From IMG/VR virus record IMGVR_UViG_3300030102_003652, positions 1 to 26,669 of that record: a stretch of DNA of 26,669 nt; one strand, 5' to 3'. This document shows, piece by piece, positions 1 through 8,300 of the stretch (the stretch's first letter is position 1; each line of letters begins with the position of its first letter). Below the pieces are notes generated by a model. That model searched no databases. It was not told the DNA's origin and saw only the letters and a list, made by a program, of their open reading frames with translations. The DNA is from a virus. The position numbers and the translations under genes were made by a program.

Positions 1-2
1 AT

Positions 3-122
3 CCGAGATGCAAGAAAGTGATGAGGGGCTTTAGGAATGGTCGAACCCATTGTCATATCTGTCGCAGAGTCCGTCAAAGACAGAAGGAAAATAAGACATG
101 GAACGGCAAGCCTATCGCTTAG
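3..122 (+). CDS. C-terminal end of a small Cys-pair (zinc-finger-like) protein, cut by left edge
   Basis: An open plus-strand frame enters from the left edge and ends at TAG 120-122. About 39 residues are visible. They begin P-R-C-K-K, contain the pair C-H-I-C about 15 residues later, then a very basic stretch (RRVRQRQ) and end GKPIA. A first CxxC whose first Cys lies outside the window, plus CHIC, would form a small treble-clef or zinc-ribbon module of the kind common in phage HNH-like and transcription-related proteins. That family placement is inference, because only the tail of the protein is visible. It is convergent with the minus-strand operon and its stop overlaps the last codons of the 193-aa gene by 11 bases. 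The minus strand under it holds only a 22-codon ORF without distinguishing features, so the plus-strand reading is preferred. Confidence 0.45.
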   Translation, partial: PRCKKVMRGFRNGRTHCHICRRVRQRQKENKTWNGKPIA

Positions 123-693
123 TCTCGGCTCTTGAGCCACCCGCACCTAGTTGTCTTCTCATCTTGGGTCGGACGTTGCCACGCTTCTTGTTTCGACTGT
201 ATATCTGGCGCGTTCTCCTTCGTTGAATCTTTCTGCTCTGGTTGTGCGTCTTTGCCTTGGCTTGTCTCTCCGCTCGCCCGCTAATGGTATTCCTTGAGTA
301 ACCTCTGAACTTGCCTTTTGTGATGGAATCCCATACGGCATCAAACATCTCATTGCTATTTAGAATCTCATCGCCTCCATACGCCACGTCTGGTGCTGAC
401 GGAGGAGTGTACGGTTCCCTTAATTGTCCTTCTCTTCTAAGAGCCGCAAGTCCATACCTACGAGTGCATCTTCCACACAGCATCTGTTCCATAGATCTTG
501 TGCTTCCTAACCTGTGCCTCAACTTGTTGTCACAATTGCGATTGGAACAAGGAGTCTTTTCGTCGGATTCAACCCTGACTCCGGCTATTGGCTCTGGCCT
601 CAAAGAGACTCCCTGTCGTAATCTTATTTGCGAGTGGATACCCTCTGGGTTTCCGGCTTTGCTATGTCCCGGTCTTTTTGCCTTCAACATCAT
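112..693 (-). CDS. Putative zinc-binding, very basic protein of unknown function (193 aa)
   Basis: I do not recognise a family. Four cysteines are spaced as C49-x4-C54-x18-C73-x2-C76 (CSNRNC and CGRC), which fits one zinc site. The C-terminal 55 residues or so are dominated by Arg and Lys (for example KIQRRRTRQIYSRNKKRG) and would suit nucleic-acid binding; both roles are inferred. The start overlaps the stop of the upstream 60-aa gene as ATGA. An AAGGTGG ribosome-binding site lies five bases before the ATG at 693, and a second ATG follows immediately at 690. It is the last gene of the minus-strand run and its stop lies inside the end of the convergent plus-strand Cys-pair gene. A plus-strand frame over 311-796 is also open, but it has no Cys-pair or other domain signature and no coupling to neighbours, so it is treated as a shadow. 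Confidence 0.7.
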   Translation of the reverse strand: MMLKAKRPGHSKAGNPEGIHSQIRLRQGVSLRPEPIAGVRVESDEKTPCSNRNCDNKLRHRLGSTRSMEQMLCGRCTRRYGLAALRREGQLREPYTPPSAPDVAYGGDEILNSNEMFDAVWDSITKGKFRGYSRNTISGRAERQAKAKTHNQSRKIQRRRTRQIYSRNKKRGNVRPKMRRQLGAGGSRAETKR

Positions 694-872
694 GCTTCCA
701 CCTTCAGCCTTGGCTTCGCCTTCTTCCAGACATCACCACACAGGGGACATTCCCATAGAAAGATTCTGTCTCTCGATCCGGCATAGAAGCCATTGATTCT
801 TATTGCTAACACACGGTTCTCGCACTTGGGACAGTCTTGACTTATTTTGTCACGGTAATGATTAGTCTTCAT
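690..872 (-). CDS. Small zinc-ribbon protein (60 aa)
   Basis: The whole protein is essentially one zinc ribbon. CPKC is at residues 14-17 and CPLC at 42-45, with about 24 residues between them, and the second knuckle is followed by G-D-V-W and a basic end. This C-x2-C / C-x2-C layout is the standard rubredoxin-like zinc ribbon seen in many small viral and archaeal proteins that bind nucleic acid or RNA polymerase; which of these applies cannot be told. The start ATG 870-872 overlaps the stop of the 362-aa gene as ATGA, and its own stop overlaps the start of the 193-aa gene, so translation is probably coupled on both sides. No good ribosome-binding site is visible, which also points to coupling. 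Confidence 0.75.
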   Translation of the reverse strand: MKTNHYRDKISQDCPKCENRVLAIRINGFYAGSRDRIFLWECPLCGDVWKKAKPRLKVEA

Positions 873-1957
873 CCAGTATGCCCCGCATGAACATAAGAAA
901 TCCTAACATGAGTCGGTGTGCCTGTGTACCCAAGGGAGCCATTGACGGTCACTACGTTTGCAGATATGGTGTAGTCTAGTCCTTGTATGAGAGTGGCGAT
1001 GAAGCGTGGAGTTCCTGTCTTATACATGACGACCTCAATGAGTTTGGTTGATGCCTCATCCTGAGAACCGAGAGGACTGTATTCCAATGTGAAGTTCTTC
1101 TGCGCTCCTGTGTATGTTCCTGTCAGTATAGATGTCCTGTGTGTCGGCGTTATCTGATATGCCCCGCCTGTTCCTGATTGGTTGATTCTCTGGTCGGACT
1201 GATAAAACAGATGTGTGCCACCACTACCGTCAGGGTGGTCGCCAAGTCCCACAGGGTCACGGGCGAAGATGAATCCCAAGTCGGTAACAGGTAGGTTGGC
1301 TGTATTGTCCCCGGAGATGAAGTTGTTTGCGGGCATTGCCGCGCTACCTGATGCATTCACCAACGCAGAGACTGGTATTGGTCCCGGCCTGACGAAGACT
1401 CTCTTGTCCTCAAGGGACGCAATCCTCACTTCATTGCCCGCATGGTGCAGACGCGCTGATGCGAGGACGATGGTCTGGCGGGCGAGGTGGGCGGAGGGGG
1501 ATTGGGGGTAGGCCCCACTCGACGTGTCTATGGCGTTCCCATACACGAAGCCTATGTTCCCTGTGAGTGTGGGATCGAAATACACCAAGAGGATTCTCTC
1601 GTGGTTGGCGGAGAGGGTGGGAGCCGTGCTACTGTTGTATGTGGCATACTGAGCCGTGACTGTGGCGGCGTTGAGAGTCTGCGAGCCTATGGAATAGAAC
1701 ATACCATCGACGAGGATGGTCCCTGCCGCGATGACAATCGACTGGTTGCCTGATGTGGAGCAAGCGCAGTTGCCAGTCTGAGATGCGTTGCGCGAGCCTG
1801 AGTTGTAGTCGTTGCTGACGATAGGCACGACACCGTTCATGAGTCCGCGCTCGTTGAAGTTGGTCAGGGTGGGACTGGCTAGGACATCCGTGTCCCTCAG
1901 TCCGTCCGTCTGGTATGACTGGTTGGCTGTCTCATGCCCTTGCCCTAACCCTGCCAT
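869..1957 (-). CDS. Probable tail-tip or fibre structural protein (362 aa)
   Basis: This is a Gly/Ser/Thr/Asn-rich, beta-rich protein without signal peptide or membrane segment. The N-terminal part (MAGLGQGHETANQ...) leads into a compact region around residues 75-190 with phrases such as GTILVDGMFYSIG and RQTIVLASARLHH. These resemble the beta domains of phage baseplate and fibre proteins that begin by setting up an attached value or coordinate. The C-terminal third (about 270-362) is another beta region (TGAQKNFTLEYSPLG, LDYTISANVVTVNG). No specific family can be named. The assignment rests on composition and on its position directly after the hub gene and a small structural gene. The start is set by AGGAGGTG at 1964-1971, six bases before the ATG. 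A palindrome overlaps that site. Confidence 0.65.
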   Translation of the reverse strand: MAGLGQGHETANQSYQTDGLRDTDVLASPTLTNFNERGLMNGVVPIVSNDYNSGSRNASQTGNCACSTSGNQSIVIAAGTILVDGMFYSIGSQTLNAATVTAQYATYNSSTAPTLSANHERILLVYFDPTLTGNIGFVYGNAIDTSSGAYPQSPSAHLARQTIVLASARLHHAGNEVRIASLEDKRVFVRPGPIPVSALVNASGSAAMPANNFISGDNTANLPVTDLGFIFARDPVGLGDHPDGSGGTHLFYQSDQRINQSGTGGAYQITPTHRTSILTGTYTGAQKNFTLEYSPLGSQDEASTKLIEVVMYKTGTPRFIATLIQGLDYTISANVVTVNGSLGYTGTPTHVRISYVHAGHTG

Positions 1958-2025
1958 CAGTCACACCTCCTGTCAGGACTGACAGGTTTTTCCTGAGATT
2001 TGGGCGGCGGCGAAATTTTTGACAT
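1957..2025 (-). CDS. Candidate micro-ORF (22 aa) filling the gap between two structural genes
   Basis: The ATG at 2023-2025 follows directly on the TGA of the 113-aa gene. The frame runs 22 codons (starts MSKISPPPK, ends DRRCD) to a TGA that shares its A with the ATG of the 362-aa gene (TGATG). It has a canonical GGAGGTG six bases upstream, so it fills the whole intergenic gap with the same coupled spacing as the neighbouring genes. The product is Pro/Lys-rich and matches nothing I know. It may be a real small protein, or it may be translated only to carry ribosomes through the palindrome at 1969-1986 that covers part of the next ribosome-binding site. It could also be chance, since the GGAGGTG lies within the upstream gene's last codons. 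Confidence 0.4.
   Translation of the reverse strand: MSKISPPPKSQEKPVSPDRRCD
1964..1971 (-). promoter_or_regulatory. Ribosome-binding site AGGAGGTG of the 362-aa gene
   Basis: The minus strand reads AGGAGGTG six bases before the ATG at 1957, an almost full anti-16S match. Its first three bases form the end of the palindrome at 1969-1986, so folding of the mRNA could reduce access to it. Confidence 0.8.
1969..1986. repeat. Perfect 8-bp palindrome (CCTGTCAG-2-CTGACAGG)
   Basis: CCTGTCAG and CTGACAGG are perfect inverted copies separated by two bases. As RNA this gives a 7-bp stem with a 4-base loop. On the minus-strand transcript it lies inside the candidate micro-ORF and ends within the ribosome-binding site of the 362-aa gene. 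It could act as a translational hairpin or as a DNA operator. On the plus strand it is followed by TTTTT, but no plus-strand gene precedes it, so a terminator is not favoured. Confidence 0.6.
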
Positions 2026-2367
2026 TCAACGCACCTCCATCAGGACATCCACGCGAACCTCGTTCGTGCTGTTCTTGTCTATGGGTAGGAAGGTCGCTCG
2101 ATAGGCAGGGGTATCTAGTGCGGTGTCACCATGCAGGGCCACCTCCTTGATGCTCTGGGAGGATGTCTGTTGCGTGTCGAAGTTAGCGGAGATTGCGATA
2201 GTCCTGTCGTCTATCTTGGTGACTTGGGGGGTGACTGTAATCTGTGGCGTCCCCGCCCCCCCGTCCCTGCTCGACGCATCCCCTCCGTTGGAACCGAGGG
2301 TCATGCGAGTGACTAGACTAGAGAGATGATCGGTCAAAGCGGACTTCAAGGAATCTAGCACCGGCAT
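2026..2367 (-). CDS. Small tail-tip structural protein (113 aa)
   Basis: A short N-terminal helix (DSLKSALTDHLSSLVTRM) is followed by a Gly/Ser linker and a beta domain. That domain ends in IKEVALHGD...YRATFLPIDK...EVRVDVLMEVR. The pattern of an 'EVAL' strand, then 'ATFLPIDK', then a final 'VRVDV' strand resembles a small beta-sandwich that recurs in phage tail-collar and fibre proteins; this is resemblance only. Two adjacent ATGs are possible. The second, at 2367, is chosen because GAGGTG lies five bases upstream of it and only two bases from the first. It then overlaps the stop of the hub gene as TGATG, the same junction used by several neighbours. Confidence 0.65.
   Translation of the reverse strand: MPVLDSLKSALTDHLSSLVTRMTLGSNGGDASSRDGGAGTPQITVTPQVTKIDDRTIAISANFDTQQTSSQSIKEVALHGDTALDTPAYRATFLPIDKNSTNEVRVDVLMEVR
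2032..2038 (-). promoter_or_regulatory. Ribosome-binding site GGAGGTG of the candidate micro-ORF
   Basis: The minus strand reads GGAGGTG, then six bases, then the ATG at 2025. It lies within the last codons of the 113-aa gene (Met-Glu-Val), so it may also be coding coincidence. Confidence 0.5.
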
Positions 2368-5300
2368 CATTTCACCTCGTAATACAGGCTCTTGCTCGTG
2401 CCGATGGCCCGACCTCGCTTGTTCCCGTCACGCACACCGATTTTGCCCATCCCATTAGTGTGTTTCGCCCCTATTATGAATCCTGTATTGCTCACGCTAC
2501 GCACAAATACCTTGTGGACTGCAACCACATTGATACCGCTTGACAATGACACTTCTGCTACATCGACCACCTTGCCCGCCGCATCGTCTAGTGGACTGGC
2601 GTTACCTGATACTGCTTGTAGGTCAGACAGTATGCCCTCTATGCCCTTGTCATACTGTGCCACTATGAAGTCGCTAGTGGATTGGATGTAGTTGTGAGTC
2701 GCTTCAAAGACCATGTATTCTCCACGAAGACCATGCATGGGCAGGTCGATGTTGATTATCTCACCGGGTTGAACCATGGATGCTTTGATGGCTCCGCTAA
2801 TTGTTATGAGAGGTGCGCTGTTCTCGGATCGTGACAGTATGGACTTGGCGAGTTTCAATGCCTCGCTGTTGGTCTTGAGTCCGGGTATCTCCTGTCTCAA
2901 TGTCCTGACTAGGTTGCTACTTGCTCCCTTGCTTGCCTCCTTCTTCATCCTCTCCAAGTCCTTTACGACGACAAAGACCCTTTCGTTCTGGGCTAGTTGG
3001 TCGCCCACAATCACTATCTCATTCGGAGAGTCAAACATCTTGCTCGCAGTTACACTACGGATTGCACTACCCATGCCGAAGGTCATGCCCTTGTTATTGA
3101 ATACGTTCGATGAGTAAACCATGGCTCCGTTCTTCTCATTGATTAGTTGCTTGCCATCTATCTGACTTAGATTGCGTATGACCTCCATGACATTCAGGCC
3201 CTTCGTCTTGCGAGCGGTGAAGATAGCGGAGTGGTCGGACACGAGGCGGAGGGAGGGGTGGGCGTCGAGGGTGGATGAGATCTCCCTGTCCTTCCCTAGC
3301 AAGGCACTCGTTGGAGTCACGTTGAAGCCCGCTAGGTCTGAGCCGGAGTCATCCAGTAGCATCATCGCGGCGTCGCTAGTCCTGACGCCTATGTATCCCT
3401 GCTGTCCCATTAGGATCGGACCCTGTGACAGTCCGAAGTCTGTGAGGCTGTCAGCCTCTATGTTCCTGAACAGCAGGAAGGTGGATAACTCGTCCTTCTC
3501 CACACCGGCAATCCTCAGAGCCGTGTTCTTCTGGTCGAACAGGTAGGGTGGGAAGTCGGTGTCGGTGACTTCCTTGCCGTCGAATCTGATTGCGGTGATG
3601 GAGGGGGATGATGTCGATACGAGGGCCGAGGTCTTGCCGTTGTCTATGATTAGTGGCCTCTGGTTAATCATCATGAAGTCCGTCGGGTCGTACTCCAACA
3701 GGCCTCTGTAACCGAGAGTGGTCTGCTTGACCGCATCATTGGTGACATCGTACCTGTGCCATGTCGCGGACACTTGCTTGGCTAGGGTGATTGCATTGTC
3801 GATGTATGTCGGAGACACCAGATGAGGCGTGGTGAGCGATCGTATGTCGGAGATGGCAGATGGGCTAGTCACCGTCGTGTATCTGAGTATCTGTCCCGTC
3901 AAGTCCGATACCCCGGTGCTGTTGGTTATCCCTGTGAGTTTGTTCTTGCTCTTGCCTGTGTATGTCACCTTGCCCTTGCCCACTATGAACAGAGTGCCAG
4001 AGGCAGGTAACAGGGATGCGTCCTCAAGGAACACGTTATTGTTGGAACCCGCGTGTTTCGTGACTTTGAACTGTGGATACAGTCTCATGGTTGAATCCAT
4101 GTGGGTGTGCGTCACCGCATCTGGTGTAGTCTGCTTCACGAAGTCACCGCTAATTCCTGTCCCCTCTGCTCTGTACCTTGTCTCTGACTGGTGCAGGGAC
4201 TCGCCCCCGCCCGGATGCGTGGTCTGCGAGTACCGTGCTTCTATCTCTGGGTTGAACTCCCCATCGACAGTCTTGCGAACAGCATCTGATTTGAAGAATT
4301 GAAGCATAGATGCACTAGGTAGCAGGTGGAACACCGCATCGTGTTCATTGGCATCGGGATATGTGATTTGGAATATTCCCTCGGCGGTCGATATGAATTT
4401 CAAGTCACCTAGATTCCTCTCCATGTTTGCCTCAAAGACACCATACCTGTTGTCTCTAGTGAATGCCTGATGCTCAAGGTCAGCATCTCCGTATGATGAT
4501 CTAGCACCCATCAACCAACCGTCTTGCTGTATGTCAGAAGCAAAGCCGAAGAGTTTCAATGGGCGAACGGGTCTTACGAAGTAGTCAATGGACTTCCTTC
4601 TCTGGTTAGATGTGGTGGCGTTTCCATCCGTGCCAAACACGTCCGTGGTCAATGTTCCTTCCTCTGTCCTGTTGAGATACGTCTTCCTCAGAATGTACGT
4701 CCCACCCCATGGTGGCAAATCAGCAGAGCCACGGACAGCCCAATAGTCCATGCCATGAGTCTTGGATGCAATCAGCAAATCAGGATTGGTGGGTAACGAT
4801 ACAGTCGCTACCACGACAGCACTCGATCCTCCTTCATTGACAACGATGGTCGGCGTGGTTGTGTAGCCTGAACCACCCGCGCCTATGCTCACCGATACCA
4901 ACGGCCCTGTCGTTCCCAATACGGCTGTTGCCGTCTGTGCAGTACCTCCTCCTTTCAAGTGAGTCGTAGGCAGGGTTATCGCAGGGGCAGAGGTGTATCC
5001 GCTCCCTCCGTTGCTAATCGTCACGGCTGTTATAGTGCCTGTCTGAGTATGACTAGCCAACGAAGCCGTCAGCGATTCTCCTGTGCCTCCCGAAGCAGAG
5101 ACAGATGGCGCAGAGGTGTATCCATCTCCTTGATTATTGACTGTGACTGATACTATCTTACCATTGGATGTCGCTACGTTGATGTCTCCTAAAACTAGCG
5201 AAGTGTTAGCAAAGGTAATTTGGTTCGTACCACCATAAGTCTCTTGCCCATCCAATGCCAATGATACTGTCTTCGTTCCTCCTGATGTGAATCCGACTCC

Positions 5301-8300
5301 TGCGTTAGTTATGTTGTACCCGTTCGATCCTGAACGAATGTAGTATTTGCCACCTACTCTCTCGTATCCTAATTTCACAGTTGCGCTTGTAGCCCCTGAT
5401 TGCACTACTGTCATCACTAGGGTGCTGTCGCTCTTAGATTGCGTATTGGGATTGAGACTGTATAAGGTGGAACCACTTGTGAAAGTGATTGCACGGTTGT
5501 GAAGAGATGCGGAAGACATGGTGAAGAAATGGTTGCCCACTCCTCCACTCGTGTTCTTTCCGGTATAGTTCAGCACGGCAGATACGGGGGCATCATCGAG
5601 ATAAAGAGTACCTGAAGAGGGATAGGCTGAGATGTCTTCGTTCACAGCGATGTTTCCGTTGAATGACGCACCCAATCCACCAGAGGTATAAGTGATGTCG
5701 CCATCCAACGTAAGGCCATTGACCGCACCTGAACTCGATATGTCAATCTCAATCTGCTGACTCGTTGGTTGGCTGAATGCGGCTAATCCGTATCCTATGG
5801 TTCCGGTGGCGGTGGCCTGTATGGCATTGTGACTCGCGTTCGGTGCGCCTATGGTAAGAGAAACGGTACTGCCTGAGAAGCCAGATCCTCCGTTGCCAAT
5901 CGAGATGGTATTGCTGATTGGTCTGCCATCGTTGGTAATCGTGTATGTGGCAGTCGCGTTACCCGCAATCGTGCATGAGTGCGTCCCCACTCCGCTCACT
6001 AGGTATTGACCATTGGAGCCTGATACGGTAGCACTAGCGACGTTGGTGCTAGTGGTGTATGTCCCTGAGAATCCTGTCCCACCACCACCACCTGTGAATC
6101 CTAGTGTGCCGCTTGGGAATTGATAGCCAGAACCTGCATTGCTTATCGAGAGTGAAGTCACCGCCGCGCCACCATCGCCCTTGTCATCCTTAGTGTCTGG
6201 ACTCCATGTGGGTAGTGAGTATGGATTTGAGATGGTCTGACTCGTAGGGCTTCCGGGGTTTATGGTCATGTTATGCGTAGCGAACTTGGAGTTTGAGACA
6301 AAGGAGGGTAAGACGGGGAAGTGCTGACCGACAATCAAATCGCTATGCAGAGAAGCGGCTTTCGTTGATGTTATCACATACTCGATATTCTTGTTGTTCT
6401 GCCTCTCGTTCTCAGTCTGTATGACGAATCCTAGACGTGGTTCGGTTCTGGATTGCACTTGCCTGTGATCGCTTATCTCGGACAACGGGATGCCTAGTAT
6501 GTTGTTTATTGTGGAGTTAGTGTGAGTCCCTATTCCCCATCCAGTCGTAGGGTAGTGGATGTTTGCTGTGCTTGAGTGGTCGATGGCAGAGGCGTTGGTG
6601 TGTAGCGCATTCCCCTTGAGATGATGGAAGCCACCCGACACTCCAAACTGCGTGGAACTAACCGCAGACTCGGAATCACCTTGGGAGTATGAGTTTGAGC
6701 CTGTGTATTGAACTAGGTCGATGAAGGGGTCTGAGCCTTTGTTCATCGGTATTGCCTTCAAAGGCTCGTTTGCTCCTTTGTCCGGGTCGGTCTTAGGTTC
6801 CCACATCCCGGCAGGTAACGCTGTCGGTTTCACAAGACCCGCAGACTCGACGCCTAGCGTCAGTCCTATCCCTATTGGTTGCTCTGAGGTGAGTGGCTTA
6901 GTGTTGCTTCTTCTTATCACGCTTGAGAAGGGGGTTGATTCTGCCGTATGTGCAGTCGTAATCAGACCTATTGGCAGACTCCTTTCGACTCCGTTGTAGT
7001 TCGCAGGGAATCTCCAAGATGACCCGTAGGTGGTGGCATCGGGTATCTTGTTTACCGAGTCGTGAACTCCTCCATCGAATCTAGCACTACCGAAGACAGG
7101 TTGCAGGTTGGTATCTGCCTCAGTAGGATCTCCTGATAGCATATTCAGAGCATCAGAACTTGTTCGGAAGCCCCACGCTCTGACAGGTAGTCTTCTGCTG
7201 AAATCATATGCGACCATATTGTCCACGACAATCTCATATTCTGTGAACGATACGCTATCTGAATCAGTATCATATGATATGGTTGCAGATAGTTTCTCTG
7301 GTTGTATGCCATCCCCTATTCCCTCACCCCGACTATATCTTATGCGATCATATTCTTTGGTGAGTCTCAGAGTGCCTTGTGCTTCCCTATGTGTGGTGTG
7401 TCCCATATATACTGCGTTAGCAGAGCGCATACCATCCACATTCTTCTGTCCCGATGCGTTCAATGCATTGTATCCGAAGTTCTGCAACCATTGTGTGATG
7501 TATAGTCTCTCAAACGGCAGAGCGTTCTCTGCTTGTGCAGTAGTGGTGGGGTTGGAGTGGTTCCGTAGGTACAGACTTCTCGTGGGTGGGTAGTTTAGGG
7601 AACGAGGTGTCCCTGCCTCCCTGTATCTGAACGTCAAATAGTGTTCACGACTGGTTCCGAAGAGGGCCGGATGGCTGTATTCAGCAAGCCAATGACATAG
7701 GAATGCATCAGGGACGCACCCGGTCCCGGTGTTGTCCTTGTCAAGTAGTGCAAAATCACCAAAATCTGTGTTTATACCGGCGTTATCGTTGGCAGGGTTA
7801 GCCGTTCGTGCCGCCATGTTGAGATATTCTGGGTCGTGACAGAGCAGAGGAGGGACAGTTCCTAGTTCAGTACCAGAACGTGGTACTAAGACGCCTTCTT
7901 CTAATCCTAATGAGAAATAATCACTCGATCCTGTGTCGATTACAGGGGCAATTGGGCGTCCTGCGGAGAGTGTGTAGTCATCAATCAAAAACCCGTTCAG
8001 TATAATTTCACTAGACGTGTTATAGCGACTTCCACCAGTCAAAGCGTTGGCAAAAGTGAGCCTAGTTGGACCCGAAGTTGTGGCATTTTTGCTCGGTGCG
8101 GCCCTTCTGACGAGGTGTCCTGCACCGTCTGTCTCAGTCTGCTCCTGTCCCGGTGCTACGAGATAGTCCAAATCCGTTCTGGGAGTGACTCCTGAGTGAG
8201 CAGATTGCTTGATGTCTGGCAATCTGAAACCATCTAGTTCTGCTAATGGGAGGCCATCAGATGCAAAGGAGCCGGTTGCTCTGTACCCTGACTCCACTTT

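Noticed and set aside
311-796. Plus-strand open frame of 161 codons.
   Set aside because: It covers two coupled minus-strand genes with cysteine motifs, has no domain or ribosome-binding support, and looks like a shadow.
1969-1995. Plus-strand rho-independent terminator (palindrome plus TTTTT).
   Set aside because: No plus-strand gene leads into it; on the minus strand the T-run precedes the hairpin, so it cannot end the operon.
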